Positions 9,357 to 17,479 of a stretch of DNA of 41,688 bases are shown piece after piece. The stretch is from an uncultured beta proteobacterium (GTDB taxonomy: Bacteria > Pseudomonadota > Gammaproteobacteria > Burkholderiales > Burkholderiaceae_C): NCBI GenBank assembly GCA_903960915.1, contig CAJCCO010000111.1, positions 1-41,688 of the forward strand, read 5' to 3'. A program made the translations under genes and the position numbers. The notes below the pieces were generated by a model. It was not told where the DNA came from. It saw only the letters and a list, made by a program, of their open reading frames with translations, and did not search any database. Positions within the stretch are counted from its first letter, which is position 1. Every line of letters starts with the position of its first letter.

Positions 9357-10484
9357 TCAGACGGCACCCAAATTCGGCACCAGATGGTTGACGGGCTGCC
9401 CGGTCTTGAGCGCCGCCGTGAAGGCCAGCATGCGGTCAATTGACACTTTGGCGCGCACGCCGAGTGCCGGGTCAATATGGATTTCATGGCGGCCAGCTTC
9501 CAGCACCTGGGCCAGACCGGCCAGGCTGTTCATGGCCATCCAGGGGCAGTGGGCGCAGCTTTTGCACGTGGCACTGTTGCCCGAAGTAGGGGCTTCAATG
9601 AACACCTTGCCGGGGTTCAGGGTGCGCAGCTTGTGCATCATGCCGTTGTCGGTGGCCACTATGAATTCGCGGGCGGGCAGGTCGTGCGCGGCCTTCAAAA
9701 TGCCCGAGGTAGACCCCACGGCATCGGCCAAGGCCACCACCTCAGCGGGCGATTCGGGGTGCACCAAAACCTTGGCCCCGGGATGTTCTTTCTTCAGGGC
9801 GGCGAGTTCGAAGGCCTTGAATTCGTTGTGAACAATGCAGGCACCGTTCCACAGCACCATGTCGGCACCGGTTTCGCGCTGGATGTAGCCGCCCAGGTGA
9901 CGGTCAGGCGCCCACAGAATTTTCTGCCCCGCGGCTTTCAAGGCCCGCACAATGTCCAGCGCACAACTGGAGGTCACCACCCAGTCGGCCCGCGCTTTCA
10001 CGGCGGCGCTGGTGTTGGCGTAGACCACCACGGTGCGGTCTGGGTGGGCATCGCAAAAAGCATTGAACGCGTCAATCGGACAGCCCAGGTCAAGGGAGCA
10101 CTGCGCCTCCAGGTCGGGCATTAATACACGCTTGCCCGGCGACAGAATTTTGGAGGTTTCGCCCATGAAGCGCACGCCAGCCACCACCAGGGTGCTGGCG
10201 GCGTGGTCGCGGCCAAAGCGCGCCATCTCGAGCGAGTCGCTAACCAGGCCGCCCGTGGCCTCGGCGAGGTCCTGCAAATCGGGGTGTACGTAATAGTGGG
10301 CTACCAGCACCGCATTTTTCTCATGCAGCAAGCGGGTGGTGCGCTCGATCAGGGCAGCGCGCTCGGCCGCTGTTGGCTCGGCCGGTACGCGCGCCCAGGC
10401 GTGCCGGGTGCTGCACAAACCCTCCCCTTGGGGCGGCGGCATTTCGTATTCAACATCTACTTGAGCGGGCAAAACGGCAGCCAT
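9357..10484 (-). CDS. nadA: Quinolinate synthase (NadA)
   Basis: This 375-residue [4Fe-4S] enzyme condenses iminoaspartate with dihydroxyacetone phosphate to quinolinate. Three cysteine regions fit the cluster ligands: [15 protein letters not shown], and the C-terminal CKSCAHCPW. The HYYVHPDLQ and [10 protein letters not shown] segments form substrate-site signatures. An N-terminal extension of about 40 residues precedes the core. Its ATG overlaps the nadC stop by one base (TAATG), indicating translational coupling. NadB is encoded convergently next door, and the two enzymes hand over an unstable intermediate. Confidence 0.96.
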   Translation of the reverse strand: MAAVLPAQVDVEYEMPPPQGEGLCSTRHAWARVPAEPTAAERAALIERTTRLLHEKNAVLVAHYYVHPDLQDLAEATGGLVSDSLEMARFGRDHAASTLVVAGVRFMGETSKILSPGKRVLMPDLEAQCSLDLGCPIDAFNAFCDAHPDRTVVVYANTSAAVKARADWVVTSSCALDIVRALKAAGQKILWAPDRHLGGYIQRETGADMVLWNGACIVHNEFKAFELAALKKEHPGAKVLVHPESPAEVVALADAVGSTSGILKAAHDLPAREFIVATDNGMMHKLRTLNPGKVFIEAPTSGNSATCKSCAHCPWMAMNSLAGLAQVLEAGRHEIHIDPALGVRAKVSIDRMLAFTAALKTGQPVNHLVPNLGAV

Positions 10485-11371
10485 TACACCTCCTGAAAAC
10501 GCATGGAAAAGTCAATGGCACGCACATCTTTGGTCAAAGCACCAACAGAGATACGGTCTACGCCCGTGGCGGCAATATCAGACACAGTGCGCAGGTTGAC
10601 GCCGCCTGAGACTTCAAGCACCGCACGCCCTGCGTTCAGGCGCACCGCCTCGCGCATGTGGTCCAGCGTCATGTTGTCCAGCAACACCATGCTGGCGCCG
10701 GCGTCCAGGGCTTCCTTGAGTTGGCTCAGGGTTTCAACTTCGATTTCAACAAACCGTGCCGTGGGCGCCACCGCTGCGGCGCGCGCCAACACGGGCCCAA
10801 TACCGCCGGCGGCGGCAATGTGGTTTTCCTTGATCAGCACGGCGTCGTACAAGCCGATTCGGTGGTTGGTGCCGCCCCCGGTGCGCACCGCGTATTTCTG
10901 TGCCAGGCGCAGGCCAGGCAGGGTTTTGCGCGTGTCCACAATCTGCGCCCGGTTGCCCGGCACGCTTTGAACCGCCTGCACAAAGCTGGCGGTCTGGGTG
11001 GCCACGGCGCTTAAGAGTTGCAGAAAGTTAAGCGCCGTGCGCTCAGCGGTGAGCAAGGCACGCGCCGGGCCTTGCAGCTCAAGCACCACCTGGTCGGGCG
11101 CGCAGCGCGTGCCTTCGCTGACCAGCCAGTGGATCTGCATGTCCGGGCAGAGCAATAGCACCGCCGCCTGCGCCCAAGGGCTGCCGCAAATGATGGCGGA
11201 CTCACGCGCCAACACGCGAGCCCGGCACTGGCGCGCAGGGTCGATCAGGCCGGCAGTCAGGTCGCCGTGTTGCAGGCTGTCGCCCACGTCTTCTTGCAAA
11301 GCACGGGCAGCATCTACACGGGCCAGGGCGGCGACGGCTTCGGGGGAGAAATCAAACCAGGGTGTAGTCAT
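10484..11371 (-). CDS. nadC: Nicotinate-nucleotide pyrophosphorylase / quinolinate phosphoribosyltransferase (NadC)
   Basis: This 295-residue cytosolic enzyme makes nicotinate mononucleotide from quinolinate and PRPP. Family motifs are [13 protein letters not shown] near the N-terminus, the helix with [13 protein letters not shown], the [10 protein letters not shown] arginine/lysine cluster, [19 protein letters not shown], and the C-terminal VSGGV and DRISVGALT strands. It follows gpsA by 14 nt and overlaps the nadA start by 1 nt. Confidence 0.96.
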   Translation of the reverse strand: MTTPWFDFSPEAVAALARVDAARALQEDVGDSLQHGDLTAGLIDPARQCRARVLARESAIICGSPWAQAAVLLLCPDMQIHWLVSEGTRCAPDQVVLELQGPARALLTAERTALNFLQLLSAVATQTASFVQAVQSVPGNRAQIVDTRKTLPGLRLAQKYAVRTGGGTNHRIGLYDAVLIKENHIAAAGGIGPVLARAAAVAPTARFVEIEVETLSQLKEALDAGASMVLLDNMTLDHMREAVRLNAGRAVLEVSGGVNLRTVSDIAATGVDRISVGALTKDVRAIDFSMRFQEV

Positions 11372-11385
11372 GGTCAGCGTGCACG

Positions 11386-12402
11386 TTAAACAGGTTCAGC
11401 GGTAGGTTCACGCCCCATGAGCAAGGCCACGGCCTGCGCCGGGGCCAGGTGGCCGTCTAGCAAAGCTACCACGGCTTGGGCGATCGGCATGTCCACGCCC
11501 AGCGTGGCGGCACGCTGCACCACGGTGCGCGCGCAGTACACGCCTTCGGCCACATGGCCGAGCGAGGCTACCGCCTGTTCCAGGGTATGCCCTTGTGCCA
11601 GCGCAAGCCCGACACGGCGGTTGCGAGACAGATCGCCGGTGGCGGTCAGCACCAAATCACCCAGGCCGCTGAGGCCCATGAAGGTGTCTGCACGGGCGCC
11701 GAGTGCAGCGCCCAGCCGCGTCATTTCTGCCAGGCCGCGGGTGATCAGGGCGGCACGGGCGTTCAGGCCCAGTTGCAGGCCGTCGCATAAGCCTGTGGCA
11801 ATGGCCAGCACGTTTTTTACCGCGCCACCTACCTCTACACCGACGATGTCGTCGTTGGCGTAGACGCGCAGACTGGGGCTGTGAAAGGCGTTGACCAAGG
11901 CTTGGCGCATTTCGCCGTGCACGCTGGCGGCTACCAGGGCGGTGGGTTGGCCACGCGCCACCTCCAGCGCAAAGCTGGGGCCACTGAGCACGCCGGCCAT
12001 CAATTCTGGCGCTACCTGGGCTTGAATTTCATGGGCCAGCAGCCCTGCGGCACCCGCTTGGGCAGCTTCAAAGCCTTTGCAAAGCCAGGCCACCGGCATC
12101 TGACAGTGCCGCAACTGCGTCAACATGGCGCGCAGACCCGCCATGGGTGTGGCCACAATCACCACGTCAGCCCCGCGAACCAAGGCGCCAATTTCATCGG
12201 GCGCGCTAACAGCCAGTTGCAGGGAGGGCGGCAGCGTCACCTCGGGCAGGTAGCGGCTGTTCAATCGCTGCGCCTGCATGGCCTGAACCTGCGATGTATC
12301 GCGCGCCCACAGGGTGACCTGGTGACTGCTTGCAGAGTTTTGCGCGGCACTGATGGCCAGCGCCGTACCCCAGGCTCCAGCGCCGATAACAACAATTTTC
12401 AT
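11386..12402 (-). CDS. gpsA: NAD(P)-dependent glycerol-3-phosphate dehydrogenase (GpsA)
   Basis: This 338-residue enzyme reduces dihydroxyacetone phosphate to sn-glycerol 3-phosphate for phospholipid synthesis. The nucleotide-binding loop [10 protein letters not shown] is at residues 7-16. The family segments [27 protein letters not shown], with the catalytic lysine in the last, and [15 protein letters not shown] follow in order. It lies between secB (53 nt upstream) and nadC (14 nt downstream). The secB-gpsA pairing is common in proteobacteria. Confidence 0.96.
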   Translation of the reverse strand: MKIVVIGAGAWGTALAISAAQNSASSHQVTLWARDTSQVQAMQAQRLNSRYLPEVTLPPSLQLAVSAPDEIGALVRGADVVIVATPMAGLRAMLTQLRHCQMPVAWLCKGFEAAQAGAAGLLAHEIQAQVAPELMAGVLSGPSFALEVARGQPTALVAASVHGEMRQALVNAFHSPSLRVYANDDIVGVEVGGAVKNVLAIATGLCDGLQLGLNARAALITRGLAEMTRLGAALGARADTFMGLSGLGDLVLTATGDLSRNRRVGLALAQGHTLEQAVASLGHVAEGVYCARTVVQRAATLGVDMPIAQAVVALLDGHLAPAQAVALLMGREPTAEPV

Positions 12403-12455
12403 GGCCGGCAGTGCCCTGAATGAGGGTGGGCGTTGTGGCTAGAAGGGCGTAAGCC

Positions 12456-12908
12456 TTATTGCGTGACGGCAGGTTGGCTTTGTGCGGCAGCCTGCTGCTG
12501 GTCGTACATGGCCTGGAAGTTGATCTCCGACAGGTGCACGGGGGGGAAGCCACCGCGCTGAATCAGGTCGGCCACGTTGCCGCGCAGGTACGGGTAGACG
12601 ATCTGGGGGCAGGCAATGCCCATGATTTGACCCATTTGTTCTTCCGGCAGATTGCGGATTTCAAAGATGCCGGCCTGGGTGGCTTCGACCAAAAACACGG
12701 TCTTGTCATTGATCTTGGTTTGCACTGTGGCCGTTACCGAGACTTCAAACATGCCTTCAGCAATGGGTGAGGCGTTAACGCCAAGCTGGATGTCCACCGA
12801 AGGTGACTCTTGTTCCAGCAGAATGGCCGGGGAATTAGGCTGCTCCAGCGATGCGCCTTTGAGGTAGACGCGCTGAATTTGGAAAACGGGGTCGAGGTTA
12901 TCTGCCAT
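12456..12908 (-). CDS. secB: Protein-export chaperone SecB
   Basis: This 150-residue tetrameric chaperone keeps preproteins unfolded and delivers them to SecA, which is encoded at 30685-33450. Recognisable segments are [19 protein letters not shown], the [10 protein letters not shown] strand, FEIRNLPEE and [10 protein letters not shown]. The C-terminus is Gln/Ala-rich. No Shine-Dalgarno sequence precedes the ATG. A GC hairpin with a T-rich tail lies just upstream, after grxC. Confidence 0.96.
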   Translation of the reverse strand: MADNLDPVFQIQRVYLKGASLEQPNSPAILLEQESPSVDIQLGVNASPIAEGMFEVSVTATVQTKINDKTVFLVEATQAGIFEIRNLPEEQMGQIMGIACPQIVYPYLRGNVADLIQRGGFPPVHLSEINFQAMYDQQQAAAQSQPAVTQ

Positions 12909-12925
12909 GGGGGTACTTTCAGTTC

Positions 12926-12959
12926 AAAATAAAGCCCGCTCGGGAAGTCCAAGGCGGGC
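12926..12959 (-). terminator. Possible intrinsic terminator/attenuator between grxC and secB
   Basis: In the transcript, GCCCGC (12959-12954) pairs with GCGGGC (12939-12934) around a 14-nt loop, followed by TTTATTTT (12933-12926). The stem is short but all G-C. It would reduce read-through from grxC into secB. Confidence 0.45.
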
Positions 12960-12986
12960 GAATCAATCGGGACGGGAATTATTATC

Positions 12987-13247
12987 TCAGGCGGCAGCGA
13001 GCAGGGGCAGCAGCTCGCCACGACCATCGAGGGCCACCAGGTCATCGCACCCGCCCACGTGGGTGGCGCCAATGTAAATTTGAGGCACAGTGCGCCGGCC
13101 GGTGGCGTCCATCATGAATTGACGCTGCACGGGGTCCAGGTCAATGCGAATTTCTTCAATCAGCTCAACCCCACGGGCCTTGAGCAACTGTTTGGCTCGC
13201 ACGCAGTAGGGGCAAACAGCGGTGGTGTACATCTTGACGGCTTGCAT
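12987..13247 (-). CDS. grxC: Glutaredoxin 3
   Basis: This 86-residue, single-domain thioredoxin-fold dithiol glutaredoxin reduces disulfides and glutathione mixed disulfides in the cytosol. The redox motif CPYC is at Cys12/Cys15, the cis-proline segment is TVPQIYIG, and the GG-D glutathione-binding turn is VGGCDDL. Length is typical. It sits between the rhodanese-like gene and secB in a conserved betaproteobacterial cluster. Confidence 0.95.
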   Translation of the reverse strand: MQAVKMYTTAVCPYCVRAKQLLKARGVELIEEIRIDLDPVQRQFMMDATGRRTVPQIYIGATHVGGCDDLVALDGRGELLPLLAAA

Positions 13248-13265
13248 AGGTGTCCTAAGAGGTTT

Positions 13266-13283
13266 AAAGGGTCTAAAGGGTCT
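13266..13283. repeat. 9-bp direct repeat in the rhodanese-grxC spacer
   Basis: Two perfect adjacent copies of aaagggtct (13266-13274 and 13275-13283) lie in the 53-nt gap between the two genes. No function is evident; replication slippage is a sufficient explanation. Confidence 0.6.
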
Positions 13284-13300
13284 GAAAGTACCTGAGGGAA

Positions 13301-13708
13301 TCAGGCTTTTTCAAGCGGCAAATTGGCACTTTTCCAAGCACCAAGCCCACCGGCCAGCGACTGGGCCTGCTCGTAACCGAGTTTTTTGGCAATGCCCAGG
13401 GCGCGACCCGAGCGGGCGCCCGACTGACACACCAGAATCAAGGGCACAGATTTGTTTTTGGCAAGCGAGGGCAGTTTGGCCTCTAGCTGGCTTAAGGGGA
13501 TGTTTTTGGCGCCCGTGACATGACCTGCAGCAAATTCGCCTTCTTCGCACACGTCAATCACCACGGCTTTTTCACGGTTGATCAGTTGCACGGCCTGCTC
13601 GGCCGACAAGCCGCCGCCGCCAGCGCCCTTGAGTGCGGGCCAAAGAAGCAGGCTGCCAGAGACCAGGGCCAGAACCATCAACATCCAGTTATCGAGAATA
13701 AATTTCAC
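13301..13708 (-). CDS. Membrane-anchored rhodanese-like protein
   Basis: This is a 135-residue protein starting at the GTG at 13708, chosen because AAGGA precedes it by four bases and a hydrophobic anchor begins at once (residues 2-26). The frame is open further upstream, but that stretch covers the likely promoter. A single rhodanese domain follows, with the GHVTGAKNIPL strand and the active-site loop CQSGARS with Cys94, so sulfurtransferase activity is possible. The usual DVRE motif reads DVCE, adding a second cysteine (Cys54). It is the first gene of the run towards grxC, secB, gpsA, nadC and nadA. Sulfur substrate and partner are unknown. Confidence 0.88.
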   Translation of the reverse strand: MKFILDNWMLMVLALVSGSLLLWPALKGAGGGGLSAEQAVQLINREKAVVIDVCEEGEFAAGHVTGAKNIPLSQLEAKLPSLAKNKSVPLILVCQSGARSGRALGIAKKLGYEQAQSLAGGLGAWKSANLPLEKA

Positions 13709-13745
13709 TTTGTTCCTTGTGTGTAAGCGCTTGGGTAAACGGCTC

Positions 13746-13773
13746 ATTTTAGAATGCACTGGCTCAACGTGAA
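13746..13773 (-). promoter_or_regulatory. Predicted sigma-70 promoter for the rhodanese-grxC-secB-gpsA-nadC-nadA run
   Basis: On the minus strand, TTCACG (13773-13768) and TAAAAT (13751-13746) are separated by 16 nt. They sit 38 nt before the GTG start of the rhodanese-like gene in the 139-nt divergent spacer. The match is by eye. Confidence 0.4.
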
Positions 13774-13803
13774 TCGGGCCGGCAGATTGTCCCGACGCCA
13801 AGT

Positions 13804-13823
13804 GCCATGATTTTCTTCATGGC
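13804..13823. promoter_or_regulatory. Inverted repeat upstream of gpmA
   Basis: GCCATGA (13804-13810) and TCATGGC (13817-13823) form a perfect 7-bp inverted repeat with a 6-nt T-rich loop, 24 nt before the gpmA ATG. It could be an operator or a 5' UTR hairpin. There is no clear Shine-Dalgarno sequence for gpmA. Confidence 0.35.
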
Positions 13824-13847
13824 TGGTGAATTCCTCTCTTACGCACC

Positions 13848-14597
13848 ATGTACAAATTAGTTCTTATTCGCCACGGCGAGTCGACCTGGAATCTTGAAAA
13901 CCGTTTCACCGGCTGGACCGATGTGGACCTGACACCCACCGGTGTGGAACAGGCCAAGAATGCCGGGCGCTTGCTCAAGGCCGAGGGCTATGAATTTGAT
14001 GTGGCCTACACCAGCGTGCTCAAGCGCGCCACCCGAACCCTGTGGCATGTCCTTGACGAGATGGACCGCACCTGGCTGCCCGTGGTGCACCAGTGGCGCC
14101 TGAACGAGCGCCATTACGGTGCCCTGCAAGGCCTCAACAAGACCGACACGGCCAAACAATACGGCGAAGCGCAGGTACTGGCCTGGCGACGCAGTTACGA
14201 CACGCCGCCCCCAGCGCTGGACGCGTCCGACCCGCGCTGTGAACGCCATGACCCGCGTTACATCAAGCTCCAGCCAGACCAGATTCCACTGACGGAATGC
14301 CTGAAAGACACCGTGGCGCGCGTGATGCCGGCCTGGAACGAGTCGCTGGCACCGGCCATCAAGGCGGGTAAACGCCTGGTGCTGGCCGCCCACGGCAACT
14401 CCATTCGCGCCCTGGTGAAGTACCTGGACAACATCTCGGACGAAGAAATCGTGGACCTGAATATCCCCAATGGTGCGCCGCTGGTGTATGAGCTGGACCA
14501 CGATCTCAAGCCCATTCGCCACTATTACCTGGGTGACGCGCAAGCCGTGGCGGCCGCTGCTGCAGCTGTGGCTTCTCAAGGAAAAACGTCGGGCTAA
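13848..14597 (+). CDS. gpmA: 2,3-bisphosphoglycerate-dependent phosphoglycerate mutase
   Basis: This 249-residue cytosolic glycolytic enzyme interconverts 3- and 2-phosphoglycerate through a phosphohistidine. The catalytic LIRHGES carries His at residue 8, and RFTGW, the [15 protein letters not shown] loop, and [10 protein letters not shown] with the second catalytic histidine follow. The C-terminus ends in an Ala-rich tail. It is divergent from the rhodanese-like gene and is followed by ctpA after 61 nt. Confidence 0.97.
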   Translation: MYKLVLIRHGESTWNLENRFTGWTDVDLTPTGVEQAKNAGRLLKAEGYEFDVAYTSVLKRATRTLWHVLDEMDRTWLPVVHQWRLNERHYGALQGLNKTDTAKQYGEAQVLAWRRSYDTPPPALDASDPRCERHDPRYIKLQPDQIPLTECLKDTVARVMPAWNESLAPAIKAGKRLVLAAHGNSIRALVKYLDNISDEEIVDLNIPNGAPLVYELDHDLKPIRHYYLGDAQAVAAAAAAVASQGKTSG

Positions 14598-14658
14598 ATT
14601 GAACTCCACAGTCTGAAAAGACTCCAAGCGGGTATATTGGGTTGGAACAGGAATATTT

Positions 14659-16128
14659 ATGGGTCAAAAACTGAAAATTGCAGGCTGGATTTCAATCGGT
14701 GTCATGGCAGGTGCCTTGACCACCGTGTCCCTGCAAACCGCTGCACGCAGCACATTGGCGCCTCTACCACTGGAGGAGTTGCAGCAACTGGCTGCCGTCT
14801 TTGGCATGGTCAAGAGCAACTATGTGGAGCCGGTGGACGACAAAAAACTGATCACCGACGCCATCATTGGCATGGTGTCCAGCCTGGACCCGCATTCGCA
14901 GTACCTGGACAAAAAGGCCCTCAAAGAATTCAACGAAGGCACCACCGGCAAGTTTGTCGGCGTGGGCATTGAGATTTCTCAAGAAGAAGGCCTGATCAAG
15001 GTGGTCTCGCCGATTGAGGGCTCACCTGCGTTTCGGGCTGGCCTCAAACCCAATGACCTGATCATCAAAATTGACGACACCCCGGTCAAAGGGCTGACGC
15101 TGAACGAGGGCGTCAAACGCATGCGCGGTGAGCCCAATACCAAAGTGTTGCTCTCCGTCTTCCGCAAATCAGAGAACCGCACCTTCCCGGTCACCATCAC
15201 GCGTGAGGAAATCCGCACGCAATCAGTACGCGGCAAGATGCTGGAGCCCGGTTACGCCTGGATTCGCCTGAGCCAGTTTCAGGAACGCACCGTAGAAGAC
15301 TTTGCCCGCAAGGTGGAAGAAATCTACAAGCAAGACCCCAAGCTCAAAGGCCTGGTGCTTGACCTGCGCAACGACCCGGGTGGCTACCTGGACGCGGCTG
15401 TGGCCATCTCGGCGGCTTTCTTGCCGGAAAACGTGACCGTGGTGTCGGCCAATGGCCAGTTGGCTGAAAGCAAGTTCACCTACAAAGCGGCGCCCGAGTT
15501 TTACCAGCGCCGTGGCGTTGACCCGCTCAAACGCCTCAACGAGGTTACCAAGGGTGCCTTGAAGACCGTGCCCCTGGTGGTGCTGGTCAATGAAGGCTCG
15601 GCCTCGGCCAGTGAAATCGTTGCGGGTGCTTTGCAAGACTACAAACGCGCTACCTTGCTGGGTAACCAGACCTTTGGCAAGGGTTCGGTGCAGACCGCCG
15701 TTTGCCTGGATCCCTCATTTCGCATGGACAACTGCCCCACCGCTGCGCTGAAGCTCACGACCAGCCGCTACTTCACGCCCAGTGGCAAGTCCATCCAGGC
15801 CAAGGGCATCGTGCCGGATGTGATGGTGGACGAGACCGAGGACGGCAACCTGTTTGCTGCCCTGCGCACGCGTGAGTCCGACCTGGAAAAGCACCTCAAC
15901 AGTGGCCAAGGCGAAGAGAAAAAAGACGCGACACGGGAAAAAGCCCGTGAAGAAGCGCGTAAAAAGCTCGAAGATGAAATGAAAAAACCCGTGGCTGACC
16001 GAAAAATGCCGGAATACGGTTCCGAAAAAGATTTCCAGCTCGCCCAAGCCATCAACCAGTTGAAGGGCTTGCCGGTGGCGGTCAGCAAAACCATGGTGGA
16101 GCGCAAGGAAGAGAAGAAAGAAGACTAA
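14659..16128 (+). CDS. ctpA: Carboxy-terminal processing protease (S41 family, CtpA-like)
   Basis: This 489-residue periplasmic serine protease trims or degrades proteins from their C-terminus. An N-terminal signal anchor (about residues 5-25) is followed by the family N-domain and a PDZ domain at about 95-180 (VGVGIEIS, then GSPAFRAGLKPNDLI). The S41 catalytic core follows: GSASASEI with Ser316 as probable nucleophile, and GNQTFGKGS with Lys341, the expected 25 residues later. The C-terminal 80 residues are Lys/Glu-rich and probably helical. The gpmA-ctpA-moeB order is common in Burkholderiales. The natural substrate is not evident. Confidence 0.94.
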   Translation: MGQKLKIAGWISIGVMAGALTTVSLQTAARSTLAPLPLEELQQLAAVFGMVKSNYVEPVDDKKLITDAIIGMVSSLDPHSQYLDKKALKEFNEGTTGKFVGVGIEISQEEGLIKVVSPIEGSPAFRAGLKPNDLIIKIDDTPVKGLTLNEGVKRMRGEPNTKVLLSVFRKSENRTFPVTITREEIRTQSVRGKMLEPGYAWIRLSQFQERTVEDFARKVEEIYKQDPKLKGLVLDLRNDPGGYLDAAVAISAAFLPENVTVVSANGQLAESKFTYKAAPEFYQRRGVDPLKRLNEVTKGALKTVPLVVLVNEGSASASEIVAGALQDYKRATLLGNQTFGKGSVQTAVCLDPSFRMDNCPTAALKLTTSRYFTPSGKSIQAKGIVPDVMVDETEDGNLFAALRTRESDLEKHLNSGQGEEKKDATREKAREEARKKLEDEMKKPVADRKMPEYGSEKDFQLAQAINQLKGLPVAVSKTMVERKEEKKED

Positions 16129-16136
16129 GGCGGCCC

Positions 16137-16889
16137 ATGACGGACGACGAGCTGCTGCGCTATTCGCGCCATATTCTGCTCAACGATATAGGCATTGAGG
16201 GGCAGGAGCGCATCATGGGCGGCCACGCGCTGGTGGTGGGTGCCGGTGGCCTGGGCTCACCGGTAGCGCTCTACCTGGGATCAGCCGGGGTGGGCCACAT
16301 CACGGTGGTGGACGACGATGTGGTGGACATGACCAATTTGCAGCGGCAAATTGCCCACACCATGCAACGGGTTGGCCAGCCCAAGGTCGAGTCGGCGCGC
16401 CAGGCTATTGAAGACATCAACCCGCTGGTTCGGGTGACACCCGTGCAGGCTCGGGCCGATGCGGCCCTGCTGGACACGCTGGTGGCCCAGGCCGACGTGG
16501 TGCTGGATTGCAGTGATAACTTTGCAACCCGCCACTTAATCAATTCAGCTTGCTTCAAACACAAAAAGCCCCTGGTTTCTGGTGCGGCCATTCGCTTTGA
16601 CGGCCAGATTTGCGTGTACGACCCGCGCGATGAGCGCTCGCCTTGCTATGCCTGCATTTTTCCTCAGGACGCCACGCTGGAAGAAACCCGTTGCGCCACC
16701 ATGGGTGTTTTCGCGCCACTGGTGGGCATCATCGGCTCGATGCAGGCAGCGCAAGCGCTGATGCTGCTCAGTGGTGCCGGCGAGCCCTTGACGGGTCGCC
16801 TGCTGATGCTTGACGGCCGCGCCATGGCGTTCCAGGAAGTGCGGTTGGCACGCCAAGCGAGTTGCAAGGTCTGCGGCCAGTCGCACTAG
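16137..16889 (+). CDS. moeB: HesA/MoeB/ThiF family adenylyltransferase (MoeB-like)
   Basis: This 250-residue E1-like enzyme adenylates the C-terminal glycine of a small sulfur carrier (MoaD or ThiS). The RYSRHI start, the ATP loop GAGGLGSPVALYL, DDDVVDMTNLQRQ and DCSDNFATRHLIN are all present. The zinc CxxC pairs are CYAC and the C-terminal CKVC. It could serve molybdopterin synthesis, which fits with fdhD at the window's start, or thiamine synthesis; sequence does not decide. It begins 8 nt after ctpA with AAGGCGG as ribosome site. Confidence 0.92.
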   Translation: MTDDELLRYSRHILLNDIGIEGQERIMGGHALVVGAGGLGSPVALYLGSAGVGHITVVDDDVVDMTNLQRQIAHTMQRVGQPKVESARQAIEDINPLVRVTPVQARADAALLDTLVAQADVVLDCSDNFATRHLINSACFKHKKPLVSGAAIRFDGQICVYDPRDERSPCYACIFPQDATLEETRCATMGVFAPLVGIIGSMQAAQALMLLSGAGEPLTGRLLMLDGRAMAFQEVRLARQASCKVCGQSH

Positions 16890-16891
16890 GC

Positions 16892-16912
16892 TAGGCACCT
16901 GGCAGGTGCTTA
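16892..16912. terminator. Weak hairpin between convergent moeB and SNase-like gene
   Basis: TAGGCACCT and AGGTGCTTA flank a GGC loop, giving a 9-bp stem with one G-U pair in the 20-nt convergent spacer. There is no U-tract on either strand. It is at best a pause or 3'-end hairpin. Confidence 0.3.
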
Positions 16913-17401
16913 GGAACTGGGCACATGGCAGCTGCCATGGCGACGGCGAAATTTCTGTGGATTTTCTGGGCGACTCAGGGCAAACACCCCGCGCCGGGCT
17001 TGCCGGGCCAGCGCCTCTTGCGCGGCATACGGTCCTGCAGAACCCCGTCCACGGTAGGACCACGCCTGCCCCTGACTCACCAGATATGCCCCCAGATCGT
17101 TGCGGTCCAGCCAGACCTTGGCCAGGCCCCGACCGTATATATCGAGCCGCCGCACCTCAACCCAGACGCGTTTGTGCAGCGCCGCATCCATCAGCACCGC
17201 ACGGGCGGTCTCACCGCCAGCTTGGCAAATTTCAGGGGCATCCAGACCGTCGATTCGCAGCTTGCGCACCGCGCCACCCTGCGCTGGCGCCACCCAGAGC
17301 GTGTCGCCGTCCGTAACAAATGTGACCGTGCCAAAGAAACCCTGCTTGGCCAGCACCGGGCCAGACAAGAAACAGCACAGCAACAACAGTCTGTAGAACA
17401 T
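16910..17401 (-). CDS. Thermonuclease (SNase-like) family protein, secreted
   Basis: This 163-residue protein has a signal peptide (residues 1-18, ending PVLA) followed by one SNase/TNase OB-fold domain. Catalytic-type residues are in DGDTLWV, RIDGLDAPE, and RRLDIYGRGLAKVWLD, which carry the conserved Asp, Arg, Asp-Ala-Pro-Glu and Arg-Gly positions. It is expected to cleave nucleic acid outside the cytoplasm. The gene is divergent from sulP, with 78 nt between. It has no Shine-Dalgarno sequence, and a promoter-like pair ends right at the ATG. Confidence 0.9.
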   Translation of the reverse strand: MFYRLLLLCCFLSGPVLAKQGFFGTVTFVTDGDTLWVAPAQGGAVRKLRIDGLDAPEICQAGGETARAVLMDAALHKRVWVEVRRLDIYGRGLAKVWLDRNDLGAYLVSQGQAWSYRGRGSAGPYAAQEALARQARRGVFALSRPENPQKFRRRHGSCHVPSS

Positions 17402-17406
17402 GGGCC

Positions 17407-17435
17407 ATTAGATGTGACGTGGCGCGACAATGCAA
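17407..17435 (-). promoter_or_regulatory. Possible promoter giving a leaderless SNase mRNA
   Basis: On the minus strand TTGCAT (17435-17430) and TCTAAT (17412-17407) are 17 nt apart. The predicted start of transcription falls within a base or two of the ATG at 17401. The -35 match is weak. Confidence 0.3.
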
Positions 17436-17479
17436 CAGGACAGCCCGTGCGCATCCCGTGCACCAACGCCTGTTTAGCC

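Noticed and set aside
14611..14624. AGTCT-GAAA-AGACT hairpin after gpmA as a terminator
   Set aside because: The stem is five pairs with no U-run, and ctpA follows closely on the same strand.
16925..17479. N-terminal extension of the SulP transporter (185 codons)
   Set aside because: It is antisense to the SNase-like gene, which has a signal peptide and catalytic motifs. The SulP family N-terminus begins at the ATG at 17480.
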